From Juglans regia (lineage: Eukaryota; Streptophyta; Magnoliopsida; Fagales; Juglandaceae): DNA of 64,000 bases. Shown here in pieces: positions 33,721-44,717 of the stretch; the stretch's first letter is position 1, and each line of letters starts with the position of its first letter. A program made the translations under genes and the position numbers. The notes beneath the pieces are model-generated. The model had not been told where the DNA came from and ran no database searches. It saw only the letters and a program-made list of their open reading frames with translations. The DNA lies in the NCBI RefSeq assembly GCF_001411555.2, contig NC_049905.1, positions 11,003,053 through 11,067,052 on the forward strand, read 5' to 3'.

Positions 33721-36240
33721 AATTAAGAATAAATCTTAAGATATCTTAATATATTACAGTATGCAATGGTAGTCCAATGCACTCTCACGAGCAGATCCTA
33801 TCGTACGTTTTATAAAAATATAGAAAAATAATATTTGTAGTATTAAAATATGTAATTTTTGTGCATTTTTTTTTTAAAAAATAGATAAATCTAAAATTTA
33901 TATAAAAAATTATTATTTTTTAATAATGAATCATATTTTTTTCTAAATGGAGATTTGTAGACTTATAACGTTCCTTTCTAATATAATAGGTATCTAATAT
34001 GTTTAGTAGTACAAGACTAGGAGTTAGTACGGGGGGGTGGCCATAGAACCTTCTCGACACTAGGTGTCGAGGGCACCTCGCATCATGATGCCTAAGGTTG
34101 TGTTTGGATGTTGAAGTGAATTGAGTTGAGTTGAGTTGAGTTGAGATGATAAAATATTGTTAGAATATTATTTTTTAATATTATTATTATTTTGAGATTT
34201 GAAAAAATTGAATTGTTTATTATATTTTATATTGAGATTTGAAAAAGTTGTTATGATGAGTTGAGATGAGTTGAGAGTATTTGAGGAACCAAACGAAGCC
34301 TAAATTTACACTTGCGACAAGGCCGGCTAAATGGTAAGGTTATTACCTAGGGATCCCTACCTATACAAGGCTCTCAAAAATAAAAGTGATATTTTTTTAA
34401 AAAGTTATTTTATTAAATAAAATTTTAAATAGTTTGTTTTATTTTTCAATATGTGCAAGGCTCCATAATATTAAATTTAATATTTAATACAATAAATTAT
34501 TTATATTTTTAAATAAAATTTTTAAAATCTTATTAAATTGAGGTACAAAATTTACATTAAGATCTCATTTTAAGTTGTTATATTAAATATAAATTCAAAA
34601 ATATTTTATTTAAAGGTTTTTAAAAAATCTCATTTTATTAAAAATTTTAAAAATATTTCATATAATAATTATATTTTATTATATTTTAATTATAAATGAC
34701 CCACTAATTTGTATTGAGCTGCCCTGCAGCTTGCGAGGGGTGGTTTGCGAAGCCATATGTTAGGTCAGATTCGATAAAATTGGCCTATATCCTGTCGATG
34801 TTGGTGGTTTTTAGGCCGATGCTAGTAGCTTTTCGGCTAGCTCCACTCCAACGAGGAGTGGTCTACTGTGATCCTGTGACAGTGATCTTCTAACTGCTCT
34901 CGGAGTGGAAGCCACCACCCCAGACGTACGGTTGACTGATTTTAGCATTTGGAGTTTAGGATTTGTGATTTTAGCATTTGGAGTTTAGGATTTGTTTGGG
35001 AATAGATTTCATTCCAAAATTATCATCTTATCTCAACTCATTTCCTTCTCAAATATAATTTAAATACAATCATTTTCAAATTAATCATTATAACTTTTCT
35101 AAATTTAAAAAAATAATAATAATTCAACCTTTTGAAATTTCTAAATAAAAATAATATTATAAAATTATATTATAACAATATTTTTATTTTATATATTTTT
35201 ATTTAACTTTTTCTCTCTCCTTTCTCAAAATCTAAAAAATACTCAACTCAAATTATCTCACTACTGTTCACAAATTATTTTACTACTATTAACAAAATTC
35301 TTATATCATCTCTCTCTCCAAACTAGCCTATGAAAATTATATGGTTGGGTTTAACTTTTCTTTTTTCATTTTTATTTTTTAAGAAAAAGTATAGAATCTT
35401 TATGTGGCAAATGAGGATCCGAAGATGTAAATATAACTTTTAAAAATTTTACTCATCATCCTCACACTATATACTTATTTTTATATTTTATATTTTTTCT
35501 TAATAAATATGTAGTGTAGGAATTATAAGTAGAATAACTAAATTATTTTAACAAAAATTAAAATAGATGTATTGTTCAAGATAGCAAAACTCTAATTTTT
35601 ATACCGCATCCGGTAAAGAATTGAGGACTCATGAATTAATGGGATCTATAAACTATAAAATAATCATTTCTAATTAATATTTGGATTAATAATAATTTTT
35701 TTAACATTAATTAGTGGCAATGATAAACAAATACTACATGGAAGATGGTGATCTTCTTTTAACGTCTTTCTACTTATCTCAGCCTATCCCCGATAAGTAG
35801 AAGGCTTGCATATATAATTATTGTATTTAATATTTATTATTGTGAAAATGTGTTGTAAAAAATTTATTTAAATACGTGGTGTATGAATAATGAGTAGAAT
35901 AACTCAATTATTTTAATAAGAATAAAATAAAATAATAAATAAATAAAATAAAATAAAATTTTAAAATATATAAAGTGTGTGGTGTGAGATGATGAGTAGT
36001 GTCTCTAAATATATTTTTATATTTGAATCGTGAACTTGAATAATTTTTGAAAGATGTAGTTTAATTTCGCATGGTCTTCATAGAATTATTATTGATTTTT
36101 AATGTGTACGTTGATTTGTACAACGTCGCAAAATATAGATATATAAAATTTATATATTTTTTAGATATTTATTTTTTGTAATAAACTGAAACTAAACATT
36201 TACTCTATAATAAAGAAGTTGTGAGGTTGACGATTGTCGA
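33721..36240. other. AT-rich spacer with several MITEs
   Basis: No gene. It holds a MITE at about 34085-34305 (TGTTTGGATGTTGAA ... CCAAACGAAG), another at about 35005-35330 (TTTGTTTGGGAATAG ... CTCCAAACTAG), two copies of a CTCATCATC/GATGATGAG family (about 35430-35580 and 35830-36005), and a 29-bp doublet at 34937. The stretch 34700-34930 is less AT-rich and unassigned. Confidence 0.55.
34937..34994 (+). repeat. 29-bp perfect direct repeat, two copies
   Basis: Two adjoining copies of a unit beginning TGATTTTAGCATTTGG, at 34937-34965 and 34966-34994, without mismatch. Confidence 0.9.
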
Positions 36241-37356
36241 GATGATCATTATTATGGATGAGTTGTCATTTAAGGTTGTGGAAGGGTAAAAGTTTATGAA
36301 GGTGTATTGGTGTTTTGAGCTAGCGTGTAACATCCTATGTCATGTCATAATTGTAAAAGATTGTATGAAATTGTTTGGACAAAAGGAAATTTCAAAAAGC
36401 CTTTGAAAGATGGTGATACAAGGATTTCTTTAACTACTAATAAGCATAGGTACAAAATCTCTTTATTTTATGTGTTTGACCGAGTGGAAATTATCCAAAA
36501 AGACTCATAAGTTTTTAATTAAGTGCTAATTATTGAGAGAAAACTATTGGAAATATGTGGAATCGTGCTTCCTTGATTAGGACATTGAGAGGATATTAAT
36601 TGTTACAGTGGATAAATGCTTCTTCAAATGACAGGTAATATAATATTTGAGATAGTCTTGAATGAGTAATTTATTGGGGAAAGATACATGCATATGAGAT
36701 ATTATGTTCTTTGAACCTCATTGTAAACGATGATTTGAAGGAGTGTGATGGTGTCATACAATGGTTCACAATGTGGTTTGAAATGCATGTCTCTCGGCAA
36801 TGTTTGATAAGTTTAAAAGGAAAGGAGGAAAGTGATTATGAAAGAAATATTGTCCCTTGATGTGCTAACTCGATGGACCTCAACGTACATGATGTTGGAG
36901 ACAACTAAAAAGTTTGAGATGACTTTTAGGTGAATGGAAGATGAGGATTACAATTTCCTCTCTTATCATGTGATGGACACTTGGGCCCTCCTCTCCTAAC
37001 TAGAGTTAAGGAATGGTAGCTAATGTGGGTGTGTGTTAGATTTTTAAAATGTTTAGTAATGCGACTACAAGATTTTTTAGTTCTTTGTTATCTCACAGCC
37101 AACATAAGTTTTCAAAAAAATTTCAATTTAAAAAAGAGTTGATTAGGCCGAGGTAAAATGAGAACCATTATTTGATGAGCATGCTACAAGCATGAAACGG
37201 AAATATAAACTAATTTATTAATGTTAATTGCTATTGTGTTTGATCCTAAGAACAAGCTAGGACTCCTTAGTTTTTACTTAAAGAAAATTCATGATGAGAC
37301 ACGGGCAAAAGAATTAATGCCAAGTGTGAAACAATTATTAATTAGTAGATATATAA

Positions 37357-37405
<49 letters not shown>

Positions 37406-37520
37406 CACGATTAACCCACAACATGAGCCCTCTCCCACCTCTACGGTCATAAATCATGGTAGGAGTAATGCCGAGAAATGATATCACAATTAGCGAGATC
37501 AAGTATCCTCCACCTTGAGA
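36240..37520 (+). pseudogene. hAT transposase relic (RICESLEEPER/Tam3 type)
   Basis: Scattered fragments in changing frames: LNLIVNDDLKECDGVI near 36720, LDVLTRWTSTYMMLETTKKF near 36860-36920, DEDYNF, and IVFDPKNKLGLLSFYLKKI at 37221-37300. These follow the order of plant hAT transposases (central core, TRWNST motif, then the DPRYKL-type block). A (GA) microsatellite at 37373-37402 interrupts the end, and the hAT dimerisation domain is not seen. Confidence 0.7.
37373..37402. repeat. (GA) microsatellite
   Basis: Fifteen GA units directly after a short TA run. Confidence 0.95.
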
Positions 37521-37639
37521 TCTACTACTACCAAAACAGGAAGAAGAGTAAAGTAGTCGAAGCTTCATGACTCAAGCAAGGCCACATGTGGTTTAAATAA
37601 TTATGCACGAGTGAATTAGTTTAGCATGGTTGGGCTCTA

Positions 37640-37850
37640 TTTCTTGTGCCTTGTTTGTTTTTACAGATGAGATGAATTAAGATTAACGTTAAAAGTTGAA
37701 TAAAATATTATTAAGATATAGTTTTTTAATATTATTTTTGTTTTGAAATTTAAAAAAGTTGAATTGTTTATTTTATTTTATGTAAAATTTTAAAAAATAA
37801 TAATAATTAAAAGAGATGAATTAATAGAAATTATGAAAATAAAGGAGACA
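37640..37850. mobile_element. MITE of the TTGAATAAAATATT family
   Basis: Starts CTTGTTTGTTTTTACAGATG as the copy at 6.5 kb does, and carries the TTGAATAAAATATT core and TTGAATTGTTTATTTTATTT block. Confidence 0.6.
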
Positions 37851-38064
37851 GTGAGTTCAGTTAATTAGATAGGCTGAAATTGTAATAAAATAGTACGAAA
37901 GGTGCCCTGTAATTAACACAGTACATTTGACGACAAAACCATTTTTTAGATTCTTGGAGGTTTGGTTTTCTGAAACAAACTGGCGTTGGGTGAGTTTTGA
38001 GTGGCAACTGTTGATTTGGATTTTGATTCCTCTTGTTGTATTATTGACCTAGCATAAACTTCTT

Positions 38065-38245
38065 GGTAGTTTCGTTTGGATATAAAAAGTGTTTCATCTC
38101 ATCTCATCTCATTATTACAACTTTTTAAAATTTTCACACACAATATAATAAACAATTCAACTTTTTCAAATCTCAAAATAAAAATAATATTTTATTCAAC
38201 TTTCATCTCATCTCAATTCACTATCCAAATAGCACCTAAAGTAAA
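38065..38245. mobile_element. MITE of the TTGAATAAAATATT family, opposite orientation
   Basis: Ends TTTGGATATAAAAAG on the left and TATCCAAATAGC on the right. The interior is the reverse complement of the same family (TCATCTCATCTC, ACAATTCAACTTTTTC-like blocks, AATATTTTATTCAACTTT). Confidence 0.65.
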
Positions 38246-39190
38246 TCCTGTCGTTTGTGGGATGGAGGAAGGGGTTTCTATGAAATGAGAGTCGGCTAAG
38301 GTTGGTAGGTCGTGTTGTAGTAGTGAGTTTGGATCGTGTCAACTCGGATTTGTTTCATGTATGAATCTAATCTAATCCAACCTATTTGATTAAACATGTA
38401 AGATTTCTCAAACCTAACTCAATAATTTTATGTTGGATTTGTAGGTTGAGACAAAAATTGGTAACTGATCTGAATGTTGTATATTGGATTTGAGTTGTGC
38501 CAAATTAAATTGAGTTGTACATTAGTAAACCCTAATTCAACCAATTTAATCAAACAGGTTAGAATCCTCATCTATAACTTGCTAATTTATTATTAGAATT
38601 GTGTCGAATTCATGGGTCATATAAAAAACAAGGATTTTTTTTTTAGTTTAATAAAAAAAATTAGAAATGAATGAGTACTTTATATTATAATATATTTATA
38701 ATTGTCCACAAAATACTACCATTTTTCATGAAAATTTTTCATGACATTGTAACGCAAGGAGTATTTTATCTTTTTTCATAAATGATAATATTTGAGGCTA
38801 CAAAATGAGAAAGATCGACTGAGGTCATATTGAAACTATTTAGATGCACGTCATATTTTTTTAATAAAGTTGGTGAATGAATTTCTATTTTAAGATTTTT
38901 AATATATGATTTTAAATGCTTGAATTGTATTATATATATTTTTTACTATATTTTATTAAAATTAAAATAGCTTGTTCAAAATTATCAAGAATCGTCCAAG
39001 TTTGACGATTGTGAATTCAATTTAGATTTTTCAAACCTATATATGATTTTAGTCATTCCTGATTGTGAATTCAATTTAGATTTTTCAAACCTTGCCAAAA
39101 GCTTCCGGTTAAATAGGTGTGCTGGCTTGAGGTTTACTACGTTGGGTCAGGTTGGTGGTTGCCCGAGTTTGACGAGAAGGGTATTGATGA
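38246..39190. other. AT-rich spacer
   Basis: No coding region. A 23-bp stretch (TGATTGTGAATTCAATTTAG...) occurs twice near 39006 and 39060. Nothing else recognised. Confidence 0.4.
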
Positions 39191-39913
39191 ATCAGGGGTG
39201 AAAAATGGTCCGAACAGACTGATCGTTTTGGTCCGGACCGAGACTTAGACTGGTCCGGTCCGGTCTATATTTTAGAAGATAAAAAACATTCGGTTCAGTC
39301 CACGGTCCATGATTTTTTCGGACCGGACTGAACTGAATGAAAAATAAAATAAAAAATATTTTTTATATATATTTTATATATAATAATTGTACAATTAACA
39401 ATATAAATTTTTAAATATATTATTAATACTTGTTAATATTCTATAAATTAACAATATTTTATATATATCTTCATCTAACATATCGCTATTAACAATATAA
39501 AATTTTAAATATGCTATTAACACTTATTAATATTCTATGAATTAATAAATATATAATATCAATTAGTTAATTATATAGTAATTATATAAATTAATAATAT
39601 AATTTTCATCTAATTTATTATCATTGACCATATAAAATATTTTTTTATTGAGTTTGTTACATAATCCACATTAATAAGTCACTTAATTTAATTTACTATT
39701 TTAAATAAATTTTTTATTAATTATTTAAAAAATAAAAAAAAAGGCCGGACAGACTGGACCGAACTAGCGATGGACCGAAAATTTTCGGTCCATCATTTTT
39801 CTATTTTCGGTCCGGTCCGGTCCCTTTGGGTGTTCGGTCCAGTCCGGTCCAGAAAAATGATGGACCGAAAATTTTCGGTACATCGCTGGACCGGACTGGA
39901 CCATTTGCAGCCC
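39191..39913. mobile_element. Palindrome-rich non-autonomous DNA transposon
   Basis: Flanked by TATTGATGA at 39182-39190 and 39914-39922. The ends are related inverted repeats: left CAGGGGTGAAAAATGGTCC, right (opposite strand) TAGGGCTGCAAATGGTCC. Next to both ends are dense GGTCCGGTCCGG / GGACCGGAC tracts and a repeated ATGGACCGAAAATTTTCGGT palindrome. The duplication length (8 or 9 bp) fits hAT or Mutator. The interior is AT-rich without ORFs. Confidence 0.8.
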
Positions 39914-39924
39914 TATTGATGATA

Positions 39925-40130
39925 TAGAAAAATTATATTCATCATCTCTACATACTACACTTTTTTTTTCTCTTTTATCAAACGTGTAGTATATAGATAA
40001 TGAGTAGAAGAATTTAATAAATTTAAAAAGAAAAAAATTTTAAAAATTTAAAAATTTAAAAAATTTAAAAAATATTTTAAAAAATGTATTATGTGCGGAG
40101 ATGATGAGTAGCAAAGTTCTTTTAATCTTA
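39925..40130. mobile_element. MITE of the CTCATCATC family
   Basis: TTCATCATCTCTACATACTA on the left and GATGATGAGTAGC on the right form inverted ends around an AT-rich core. The same pattern is seen near 35.5 and 35.9 kb. Confidence 0.5.
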
Positions 40131-40549
40131 TAAAACTATCATCAATCTCATATAGTTGTAAAATAGTTGCAAAAAAGCTGAAAGTTAATTATTTTCCAAC
40201 ATAAAAATTCCATTCAAGAAGTGTCACAAAGTAGTTAATTTTGTATGGCATAATAACCAAAATAATATAACACCAGATTTGTGCACAAAAGGAAACCTAC
40301 CAAGAGAAGACCCATCACCCACAACAAGCAGTCACAACGGCTACTTCACTCCATATGGCAACATCAATCCATGCAACGGCTAATTCCAACATCAATTCAT
40401 ACAATGGCTAATTCCTATACTTTGTCAAATCTTTATTTATGTACAATTTCCTTGTATAGCTCTTGTATCCAACAGGCATTTTATCAAACATTCTGTGTTT
40501 AATTTCTTTAAGGAAGCAACATGATTATAAGAAACAAGACTAAGGCCCA

Positions 40550-41134
40550 AATCCTTGAAACTAGATAAACGAAAACGGAAAATCGGATTCAACCATGTTC
40601 CTATAACCAGATCTAGAAGAGTATGGCAGGTCAAAATGAAATTTGGGTTATTTGAAGTGGATTCTACGTCGGGTATCAGCGTAGAGACATCTGTATTGGA
40701 ATGTCATTCGCGTCAGGTGACTTTTGTACCCGAAGAAACTATTGTTCCCTCGCCAGAACTGAAGGAAAATGGTGTCATACCATTAGTGAAGGGACCCGCT
40801 GAAATTTCACATAAAAGGGTCACCAAAGGTGAAGGGACTTGATGTCATACCATTGGAGAGAACCAATGGAGTTTCTGAGGAGGTATGGGATTTGAATATG
40901 GATTTGGCGTTGGTGCCTTGTGTAAAAGAATGCTTACAGTCTGGAGTGCAGTTCGATACTGTGTCTCAGGATATTGTGGCTCCTCTGGTCTCTCTTCCTC
41001 CAATAGCGGATTGGATTCCGCCTAAAGGTAACGAGATTCAGCAGTTCGTGAGAATTTTCACATGAGGGATGTGAAGATCAATTTAAAGAACTAATTACTG
41101 CGATCGAGGCAAGTCACGCACTTGAAACCAAATC
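40550..41134 (+). pseudogene. LINE ORF1 C-terminal fragment
   Basis: Open stretches with TRSRRVWQVKMKFGLFEV, then IADWIPPKGNEIQQFV, then GCEDQFKELITAIEASH in shifted frames. The last block is a typical C-terminal piece of plant LINE ORF1. It breaks off exactly where the long LTR begins. A LINE-type 3' end follows the far LTR at 48974-49260. Confidence 0.6.
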
Positions 41135-43983
41135 TGTAACACTCAGCTCCTTTCTGACGTAAACAAATTTGACTGCGAGTCTCATTATGCGTGCCAAATC
41201 TCGATGGTGTGTTTTTAAAGATATTATGTGATTTCTAAAGTAAACTCAGTGTTTTAAAACCCTCGAATATTTGAAATGCCCTTAAAATATTTATATGAGG
41301 TATTTTCAGTGTTATTGAACCAACCTTGATTTTAAATAAGACAATTATAATATCTTTTAAGAGATCCCAAAATATTATAATTGTAAGAAATCATTTTATT
41401 AAGATGATTTAAGTTATTTAAAATATTAAGAGAATTAAATTACGTGGAAAACTCTAACTAATTGGATGGTTTTATTCTCTTAAAGATATTAAATATGACT
41501 CCATCATTTTATTAATGATGAAAGAATATTATTTTATAAACTAAAATTTAGTTTAAATAATATTTTATCTTAATTTCTCTCAGTGCTTTTACTTAAGTTA
41601 ATGTTTACGCATTTTAAATCAATGTTTTAATTTCCCTCCGTTAGATCGTTTTGAAGATCCCAAGATGAAAGGCCTGGATTAAATACCCAAGCCCTATCTC
41701 TTTCTCCCTCACTCTCTCTCCTCCCTCTCCCTCAACTTGTGCCGCACGTCCCTTCTTCCTCTCCCGATTTTCTTTGCCTCCAACTCGGTGTCACCGTGTA
41801 GTTGACTTATGGCTGAGAATGTGTGTGAAGTGACAGAACAAGTGTAAGAGTGGCGCAACGGAAACAGGAGAATGTTACAAAGTGACATGGTTAGGCAAGA
41901 AGTTGTGCTTGTAATGAGTGAAGAGTTAGCGTAAGAGTGATGTAGCAGGATGTCAGGTAAGGTCACGGTGTAGCTTGGGAGTAATCTCGAACTATGACGT
42001 GACGTAAAGTGTAGTTATGAATGGAGTCTTGTTGGTGTTAAGTGTTGGGATGAACTTTCAAAAGGGACAGATAGCATAAAAAGTCATGCTAGCCTAATTA
42101 AGAGAAGGTTGGCATCGAAGTATGAGCTTGTTTACACAAGCAGGTGATCAACGTGTTATATGTTGGTCTTAGGTGATAAAGGGGTAAGGTACATGTGCAT
42201 CTGGTGAAACATATGTGCTAGACAGATTTATCATATGTAATGGGTAATCTATCCTAAGCATGGTTACACGGTGCTTAAGCCTCAGAGTTGGCTTAAAGTC
42301 CTGTGACATGTATGGATGTGAATGAGGATTTAGTATGAGCTAAGATGCATGAAAGTAGTGACGGATGTATTGTCTAGGATAAGGATGCGTGACTCCATCG
42401 GTCGGAATCATGCATTTGAATGTGGTCAATAGGAAGAATAAGACGAAGGTCTTAGTGTCTTAATCATAAGGTGAATCAAGGATTCACTCTAGTGGAAAGA
42501 CACGTGAAGTAGAATGTCAAGTTTGGAAGAGGAAGTGATCGTAAGTGGTCCCCAAAGGTCTTAACATAGTAAAGAGGCACGTAAGAGCACGGGATAGAAG
42601 GAGAGTGTTTCAAGTGAAGTATAGTTCTATTCTAAGTTTATTTGCTTATGCACTAGATAGAGAATAACGCTAAGGTTATGTGTATGCATGTAGGTTGCCA
42701 TCTGACACGCACATGAATGGACTGCATGAAATGAGTATGGCGTGGAGTCCAGGTAAGCATTATGTTCATACTCTTTTGGAGTTTTCTAAATGATATGAAA
42801 TGAAAATGAAATGCTTTTCCTTTACGATGCCTTACGAAATACAATAAAACAATGTTTTATGAAAAGCATACTAAGTAATCAAAGGTATACGTATGTATAG
42901 CTTTCCTTGGCAACCTCTTTTTATGCAACCAAAATATTAATTGTATGCATGTGAATGGATGACTATACGCAGTATCTATTGTATGTATTTTCACAAAATG
43001 AGATGTGAGGCTTATGCCTTATGCTTTAAGTGATACTTTAAACGACGCGAAGAAAGTGTTTTACAATGTCCCTATGAACTGATGTTAAAATGCCCTTATG
43101 AACTAATGCTTTATGGATGCTATGAAAGATTATATTTAAGATCATGCTTTTAAATGACGTTTTTCCATGAATGGATTGATAAATGAAAAGGACGGAAAGG
43201 AAATGACTAAAATGAAAGGACTGAAAGGAAATGAACGTTTTCTTACATGAAAATATGTAACGGTCATGACCGAATGAAAATAGTACCAAAGGACTGGGTA
43301 GATTACAATGTCAGGTAAGTAATACTGGTAGTGCACCTAGTGATGCCCCCTGACTAAAAAGGATTCCCAACTAGTGGCCACGGGCGGAATCCAGGTCCAA
43401 AGGAAGACCGCTAACCCCAACACACGGGGCATAACAATGTGTACCGGCCAAAGAAAGTGATAAGAAAGAATGTATGAATGCATCGAGCTCTTTGAGAAAT
43501 GAAGGCACTGACGAGAGAAACATTTTACAAAAAGAAAACCCATTTTTAAAGAAAAATCCCGCCTAGTGATGTTTTCAAAAGGAATGCATGTCTCATGTAC
43601 GTATAGTACGTATGGAGTGATGAATGCATGAATGAAAACCTATGTTAGTATATTTTTACTGTATGAAGTAATGCTTACCGAATCATCGACTCATTTTAGT
43701 TTTTATATGTGCCCCTCCCCCCACAAGAACTAAATGAGCAGCATGCGTCAGAATAGACACAGCCTAAGGGGAAGAGCACGGAAGTCTAGACATAAGAGTT
43801 TTAATTGTATGAGAGGTTGTTTTCTGCAGTAAATCTCTTTTATTCTCAAAGCACATTTTATTTTATAATGTAGAGTCTTGCAACCTAGGTATGAAAGTAA
43901 AAAGTTTTAAAATGAATGGTAATTCGCATCGTCCTTTCTCAAATCATTTAATAAAAAACCCCACCACAAGGATGGGCGTTACA
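41135..43983 (+). repeat. 5' LTR, 2849 bp, with a 1.4-kb internal deletion
   Basis: Aligns with the 3' LTR along its length except for one block. At about 41788 the sequence jumps from the CTCCAACTCG side straight to GGTGTCACCGTG, whereas the 3' LTR has 1399 bp between two near-identical 12-mers there. Confidence 0.85.
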
Positions 43984-43986
43984 TAG

Positions 43987-43998
43987 TGGTATCAAAGC
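43987..43998 (+). other. Primer binding site of the LTR element
   Basis: TGGTATCAAAGC, three bases after the 5' LTR, complementary to the 3' end of initiator-Met tRNA except one base (usual text TGGTATCAGAGC). Confidence 0.85.
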
Positions 43999-44717
43999 AA
44001 AGCCCAAGTTATGCTAGGCTCTATAAAATATTTTTCAAAATAAAAGAGAGAAAACTTTTTCCAAAGAAAGAAAACTTTTGAAAAGAGAACTGCAAGTGAA
44101 GGAAAAACCTAGACTGATGTCTTCCCAAGGCATGTCTCATCCTGCTGTAAGTACGAGAAAGTATTTTATTTCTAATTAATGCATGCATGTCAGATTAGCA
44201 ACTAGTAAGAGGTCGTAATACTAAGTGCATAGAATGTAAGAGGTATCAGAGACTGCACATAGTTAGAGGATAAGGAATGGACGATGGAACGTTAGGACAT
44301 GTAGAAATGGTTGCTTGCTAAATGAGGAACAGATTAGAAACGTTTGAGAGACTGTAATGATTAAGAAACGAATGAACGACCACGAGCTAAGCTAGGATCG
44401 AGATGGAAAATGAGATGACAACTTCAAGCCTTGCTGGCAAGAATCTTAAAGTGGAAGGTATGAACACTACGTGATGGATGGGCTCAAGTATTTCGAATTG
44501 ACTTTACGTATGTCAACGGAGGAGTGACAAGACGTTAGGGCAAAGTTGTATACAAGAAGTGACTAAGATGCTAAACGTGCGTGGAGACACGTGAAGACAA
44601 CGCGAGGACCAGTAGGAACGGGTCCATAGTAAGGGTAAGCAAATTCTTAGAACATTGCACGAATCCCTAGACTGTTAATCAAGTTCCGATGATGGAATTT
44701 ATTTAAGGAGGGGAGAA

